Origin: Chrysogorgia sp. JL179-B06 | Taxonomy: Eukaryota > Cnidaria > Anthozoa > Scleralcyonacea > Chrysogorgiidae | DNA: 64,000 nucleotides | Reading direction: 5' to 3' | NCBI GenBank assembly: GCA_035772405.1 | Contig: JAYKKM010000475.1 | Coordinates: forward strand, 630,001-694,000 | Part shown: one piece after another, positions 60,729 through 64,000 of the stretch | Numbering within the stretch: position 1 is the stretch's first letter | How the letters are laid out: the number at the start of each line of letters is the position of its first letter | The notes under the pieces: generated by a model | What the model saw: only the letters and a program-made list of their open reading frames with translations | The model's database searches: none | What the model was told of the DNA's origin: nothing | Program-made: the position numbers and the translations under genes

Positions 60729-60940
60729 ACATCATTGACTCGTCCCAGGTTTAAATACCGTATTTAACCTTGCTCTGCCATCTGAGTTCCAGTGGCGCAA
60801 TGGTTAGAGCGTTCAGCATTCAGAAGTTTACGGGTTCGTGTCCTGTCTGGTGCTCAGAGTTTTTCTGAGTATTGACAACTTAACACAGCTTGCACAGCAA
60901 AACCTTTACAACTTTCCATAGTTTTACATTAGTACGCTTC
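60729..60940 (+). repeat. tRNA-derived SINE, uninterrupted copy
   Basis: Leader words TTTAAATACCGTATTTAACC lead to A box TGGCGCAATGG (about 60,792), TTAGAGCGTTCAGCATTCAG, a one-base-off B box GGTTCGTGTCC (about 60,833) and TTTTTCTGAG. The tail contains ACACAGCTTGCACAGC and is shorter than in the split copy. It serves as the empty-site reference for the split SINE. Confidence 0.85.
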
Positions 60941-60941
60941 A

Positions 60942-61449
60942 ATTAAAGGGATATGGCAATATAAATTAACTTTGTCTTATTTGAAAGAACTCGTGAAATG
61001 GTATAACAAGACCTTTTACAATTTTCCCTTATCTTTTTTGGTTTTCGAAATAATTTGACGAAAGACAGCGTGCTGTCCGCCATCTTGGAATTATTTTCGA
61101 TATGCATGTGACGTCATAAGTGGGTAAAGTGAAATTTTTATCTTGCCAACCTTACGACATTATGAGCCAGAAATTCGATTATGTTACACTATTTCCAATA
61201 CATTTTAAAAGCCTTCCGCGGAAAGTCGGTCACCTATGCAGTGGTTTTTACTCTGCTTGTGACGTCACCAATTTCATAGTTAATTAGGTCAAATATTACA
61301 ACAAGATGGCGGATTGTAGATTTGTCATAATTATCTGAAATATTTCAAAAACCAAGAAAGATACAGAAAAATTGTAAAAGTTCTTCTTATACCATTTTAC
61401 GAGTTCTTTCAAATGAAACAAAGTTAATTTATATTGCCCCTCCCTTTAA
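60942..61449. mobile_element. Foldback element, about 508 bp
   Basis: The ends are ATTAAAGGG and CCCTTTAAT. The arms contain AATATAAATTAACTTTGT, GAAAGAACTCGT, CCGCCATCTTG and TGACGTCA, with complements on the other side, giving arms of about 180 bp. No open frame. Confidence 0.85.
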
Positions 61450-61689
61450 TATAAACGAAAAAGTAAAGTCAAGAATGAAGATAACCGTGTTTAACTTTAA
61501 TCTGGAGTTACAATATCTTAACAGTTATTTTTAAACTGACATTTCATTATGAGACACCACACAAAAGATTAGATATCAATGACAATATTTTGGGAATTAA
61601 ATCTTATTGTTGACTAATGTGAATAGTTAAATCATTCTTTGGGTTCTCAAAATTGCATAACAATACAAACGATTTTTTAGAGAGTTGAA
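61450..61689. other. Unassigned AT-rich DNA
   Basis: Nothing recognisable as a gene or repeat. Confidence 0.35.
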
Positions 61690-61905
61690 AACATGCCATA
61701 TTTTAGTTAATACTTTTAGTAAAGATACAAAAAAGAAGAGTATACAATGACAATAAGAATATAAATATTGGTGATATGATCTTGGTTTATCCTTGAATGT
61801 CGATTTCCCGCCCCATTTGACAGAACGCACACAAGGGAAAGCACCAAATAGCCCAAAAATCACCACAAATTCCACCCTATAAACACAAGAGAAAACGTTG
61901 TCAAA
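61690..61905. repeat. Dispersed repeat, copy 2 (relative at 2895-3190)
   Basis: The segment near 61,813-61,840 matches 3108-3135 (CCCATTTGACA then GCACACA.GGGA). The antisense frame at 61,627-61,908 has no domain I recognise. Confidence 0.45.
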
Positions 61906-61984
61906 CAAATATATAGTTTAATGTTGTTATAGTCTGTTGAAACATACAATAGTGGCACTAGTGTATTTCCAAGGGCAAGAAAAA

Positions 61985-62060
61985 ATGTTGTTACTGACGG
62001 GAATTGAACTCATATACGACCTATAATATACACACGATCACTTGTCAGACCGACGTTAAT
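61985..62060 (-). repeat. tRNA-like (SINE) fragment, tentative
   Basis: The minus strand carries AGTTCAATTCCC, close to a B box, preceded by tRNA-like spacing. No A box or tail shared with the other SINE copies was found. Confidence 0.3.
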
Positions 62061-62122
62061 AAGGCTAATAAAAGTTATTATTATGAGCCCACAAATCATT
62101 TCGCTGACAGTTTAATTTCTCG

Positions 62123-62232
62123 TCCTTAAAGTGCCTATGCAATGATACATTCAGTTGTAAAATAACTCTTTTATTTGAAAGAACTCTTGAAAGTATAAAA
62201 ACTAACCATTTACAATTTTTCCAATCCTTCGA
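62123..62232 (+). repeat. Half-copy of the 60,942 foldback family
   Basis: CTTAAAG, GCAATG, TATTTGAAAGAACTC and TTTACAATTTT occur in the same order as in the left arm of 60,942-61,449. The second arm is missing. Confidence 0.6.
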
Positions 62233-62270
62233 AAAAAGCTCTTTATATATAGTTCGTCAATATATAGAGG

Positions 62271-62411
62271 ATATTTCACGGTGGCGCGGAAATATGACTT
62301 TTATTTTCGAGTGGTGAAAACAATATTTTACGAACGAGCGCAGCGAGTGAGTAAAATATTGTTTTCAACACGAGAAAATAAAAGTCATATTTCCAAAGCC
62401 ACCGTGAAATG
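62271..62411. mobile_element. Foldback element, about 141 bp
   Basis: Arms ATTTCACGGTGGC...AAATATGACTTTTATTTTC...CAATATTTTAC and the complement flank a 20-bp loop, GAACGAGCGCAGCGAGTGA-like. Confidence 0.85.
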
Positions 62412-62777
62412 TTCTTTTTATTATATGGATAAAAGTTCACGATTTTTTGTAGCTCACCGTACGGCAACAATGTTATGTCCCTCGGCTCGTTTATCGAGGA
62501 TAAATAGTCGCTGAAGATCGCCAATCTTTCTCAATTGTTCGTCAATTGTTCTCATTTTCATTTTCTTCAGAAAACCTTGCCAAATCAGCGTCGGAAACAT
62601 CGACAAAATGTCGAGAAGTTGCCATATTGTATATCCAAAACAGAAAGGGCAAAATGGCGGGAATTAGCGTGGGTCCCGCGCGAGACGTTCCTGCGTAAGA
62701 TATGACTTCATATCACACTACCGTAAAATACGGAATATATCAGTGGCATAGTTTACGGTATTTTACTCATATCCATA

Positions 62778-63202
62778 TAATAAATATCAATATATATCTA
62801 TATATCTATATATCTATATATCTATATATCTATATATCTATATATCTATATATCTATATATATCTATATATCTATATATCTATATATCTATCTATATATC
62901 TATCTATATATCTATATCTATCTATCTATCTATCTATATATCTATATATCTATATATATCTATATATCTATATATCTATATATCTATATATCTATATCTA
63001 TATATCTATATATCTATTATATCTATATCTATATCTATATCTATATCTATATCTATATATCTATATATCTATATATCTATATCTATATCTATATCTATAT
63101 CTATATATCTATATATCTATATCTATATATCTATATCTATATATATATATATATATATATAATTATATTATATATATATATATATATAATATATATATAT
63201 TT

Positions 63203-63255
<53 letters not shown>

Positions 63256-63287
63256 ATATATATTATATATTTATATATATATAATAT
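62778..63287. repeat. ATATATCT / TATC / TA microsatellite
   Basis: About 360 bp of ATATATCT and ATATCT units pass into about 150 bp of TA repeats. The 215-codon frame across it reads as Tyr/Ile/Leu runs and is an artefact. Confidence 0.95.
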
Positions 63288-63377
63288 CCGAGAGTAGTAA
63301 AAAAAGTAGAGTGCTGCGTAGACAGTGTTTTGAATATATAGCAAAGTGAAAAGGTGGTAAACTGCCAAGAATTTAGT

Positions 63378-63415
63378 GACGAGATACTGACGTTTCGAGC
63401 GGAGCCCTTCATCAG
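63378..63415 (-). ncRNA. Hammerhead-ribozyme-like motif
   Basis: On the minus strand CTGATGA (63,409-63,415) is followed by A, a possible stem II (GGGC-TCC-GCTC), then GAAAC (63,392-63,396). A short stem III can form between ACG and CGT, and GTC is placed where a hammerhead would cleave (63,378-63,380). Minimal hammerheads with a very short stem III are known from Penelope-like retroelements. Against this, an extra A precedes stem II, and I find no good stem I. The same TTTCGAGC..AGCCCTTC word is, from memory, widespread in invertebrate repeats. Confidence 0.4.
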
Positions 63416-63556
63416 AGTAGGACGAGATGAAATAAAATACGTAGGGCTTATATATATGCCAAAAGGGTGTCACAGGTAGAAAGTAGCCAATCAAATGCAC
63501 GGGAAATAAACTAACTAATAATTAATGAGATGGGAAAAGTTAAGTCATTGCAACGT

Positions 63557-63679
63557 TGTGACACGTGATCAATACACGTGATAGGACCTCGTGTATTAGC
63601 TAAGTGTACATAGTGTATATACATGTATCTTATGTTGGAATAAGCAGTCTAAATAAATGAACTAGTTGTGATCATTACA
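63557..63679 (+). repeat. Putative LTR (123 bp) of a Mag-like Ty3 element
   Basis: The segment begins TGTGACACG and ends TTACA, giving TG..CA boundaries. It contains two CACGTG palindromes (63,562 and 63,575), a TATA-like GTATATAC near 63,615 and AATAAA at 63,652. It lies two bases before a primer-binding site. The partner LTR is outside the window, so the left boundary is inferred. Confidence 0.6.
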
Positions 63680-63681
63680 TA

Positions 63682-63691
63682 TGGCGACGAG
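63682..63691 (+). other. Primer-binding site for tRNA-Ser(GCT)
   Basis: TGGCGACGAG is complementary to CTCGTCGCCA, the 3' end (with CCA) that I recall for animal tRNA-Ser(GCT). It starts two bases after the LTR. Confidence 0.7.
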
Positions 63692-63740
63692 AAAATCTGG
63701 AGAACGTGTAATATTATCAATTGATGTTTAATGTTTGAGA

Positions 63741-64000
63741 ATGGCAACTGCGGGGAAAATCGATGTATCTCCTCTTCCTCCGTTTGATCCGATTTCTGAC
63801 CCGACATCGTTAAGTCAGCGATGGAAAACATGGAAGCGTCGTTTCGAGACATATTTAGTAGCTGTAAACGTGAAAGATGATGCGCAGAAAAGAGCATTAC
63901 TGCTTTACCAAGCAGGAGAAGCAACACAAGAGATTTTTGAAACACTTCCAACAGGCGAAGAGAACAACTACCAGACAGCAATCGAGAAGCTTAACGAGTA
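63741..64000 (+). CDS. Gag-like protein of a Ty3/gypsy retrotransposon (N-terminus only)
   Basis: From the ATG at 63,741 the frame is open for 86 codons to the window edge. It reads PPFDPISDPTSLSQRWKTW and then a helical, charged segment with RALLLYQAG and EIFETLP. The pattern of a short acidic lead, W..W...F, and RALLL...G is common to gag proteins of invertebrate Ty3 elements. The ATG lies 49 bases after the primer-binding site. Gag would form the particle that packages element RNA. The rest, including any zinc knuckle, is outside the window. Confidence 0.75.
   Translation, partial: MATAGKIDVSPLPPFDPISDPTSLSQRWKTWKRRFETYLVAVNVKDDAQKRALLLYQAGEATQEIFETLPTGEENNYQTAIEKLNE

Larger units (their letters stand above)
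63557..64000 (+). mobile_element. 5' end of a Ty3/gypsy (Mag-like) LTR retrotransposon, truncated by window
   Basis: The order LTR, primer-binding site, short leader, gag is preserved without visible lesions over 444 bp. A short LTR with a serine tRNA primer is known for the Mag lineage. Completeness cannot be judged because pol lies beyond the window. Confidence 0.65.

Noticed and set aside
60780..60860. Functional tRNA gene
   Set aside because: The B box deviates from consensus, the anticodon region is shortened, acceptor pairing is not evident, and sister copies show it is a SINE head.
62702..63349. 215-codon Tyr/Ile/Leu-rich frame
   Set aside because: It is the translation of an ATATATCT/TA microsatellite.

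Overview
This is eukaryotic, animal-type DNA: AT-rich, repeat-laden, with a GT-AG-bounded exon and non-LTR, LTR, hAT and SINE relics. The repeat styles (large foldback elements, CR1/L2-like LINEs, a Mag-like Ty3 element, a PLAC8 gene with a Pro/Tyr-rich N-terminus) would suit a cnidarian, probably an anthozoan. That placement rests on general resemblance and is weak. Only one plausible host-gene piece is visible, a PLAC8-family exon on the minus strand at 6943-7209.

Left part (1-17,971): a graveyard of mobile DNA. It holds a multiply frameshifted LINE reverse transcriptase (844-1980), foldback/MITE-like palindromes of 65-430 bp, a tyrosine-recombinase-like scrap (about 5954-6082), the PLAC8 exon and a frameshifted partial copy of it (9396-9566), a broken hAT transposase (10,366-12,291), a minus-strand LINE 3' end (16,848-17,226) and a 90-bp minisatellite (17,370-17,760).

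Centre (17,980-60,536): about 39.7 kb of a 10-bp satellite, AACCAACCAR on the + strand, in three blocks separated by two 5'-truncated LINEs. The whole 42.6 kb is bounded by a perfect 13-bp terminal inverted repeat (CAGTGGCGTAACA) and a perfect 8-bp target-site duplication (CAGACGCT), and it splits a tRNA-derived SINE into complementary halves. The simplest reading is one non-autonomous hAT-like insertion inside which a satellite grew to tens of kilobases. The satellite has higher-order structure of about 2.8-3.1 kb between 40 and 50 kb, and a noisier interior (about 25.4-39.7 kb). Its minus strand is GGTTGGTTTTGG-like, so it is prone to form two-tetrad G-quadruplexes. The long open frames across it are by-products of near absence of T on one strand.

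Right part (60,537-64,000): the other half of the split SINE, a head-to-head second SINE copy, foldback elements, an ATATATCT/TA microsatellite, a hammerhead-ribozyme-like motif (63,378-63,415, minus), and the start of a Ty3/gypsy (Mag-like) element. That element has a short LTR, a primer-binding site matching tRNA-Ser(GCT), and a gag frame running off the window.
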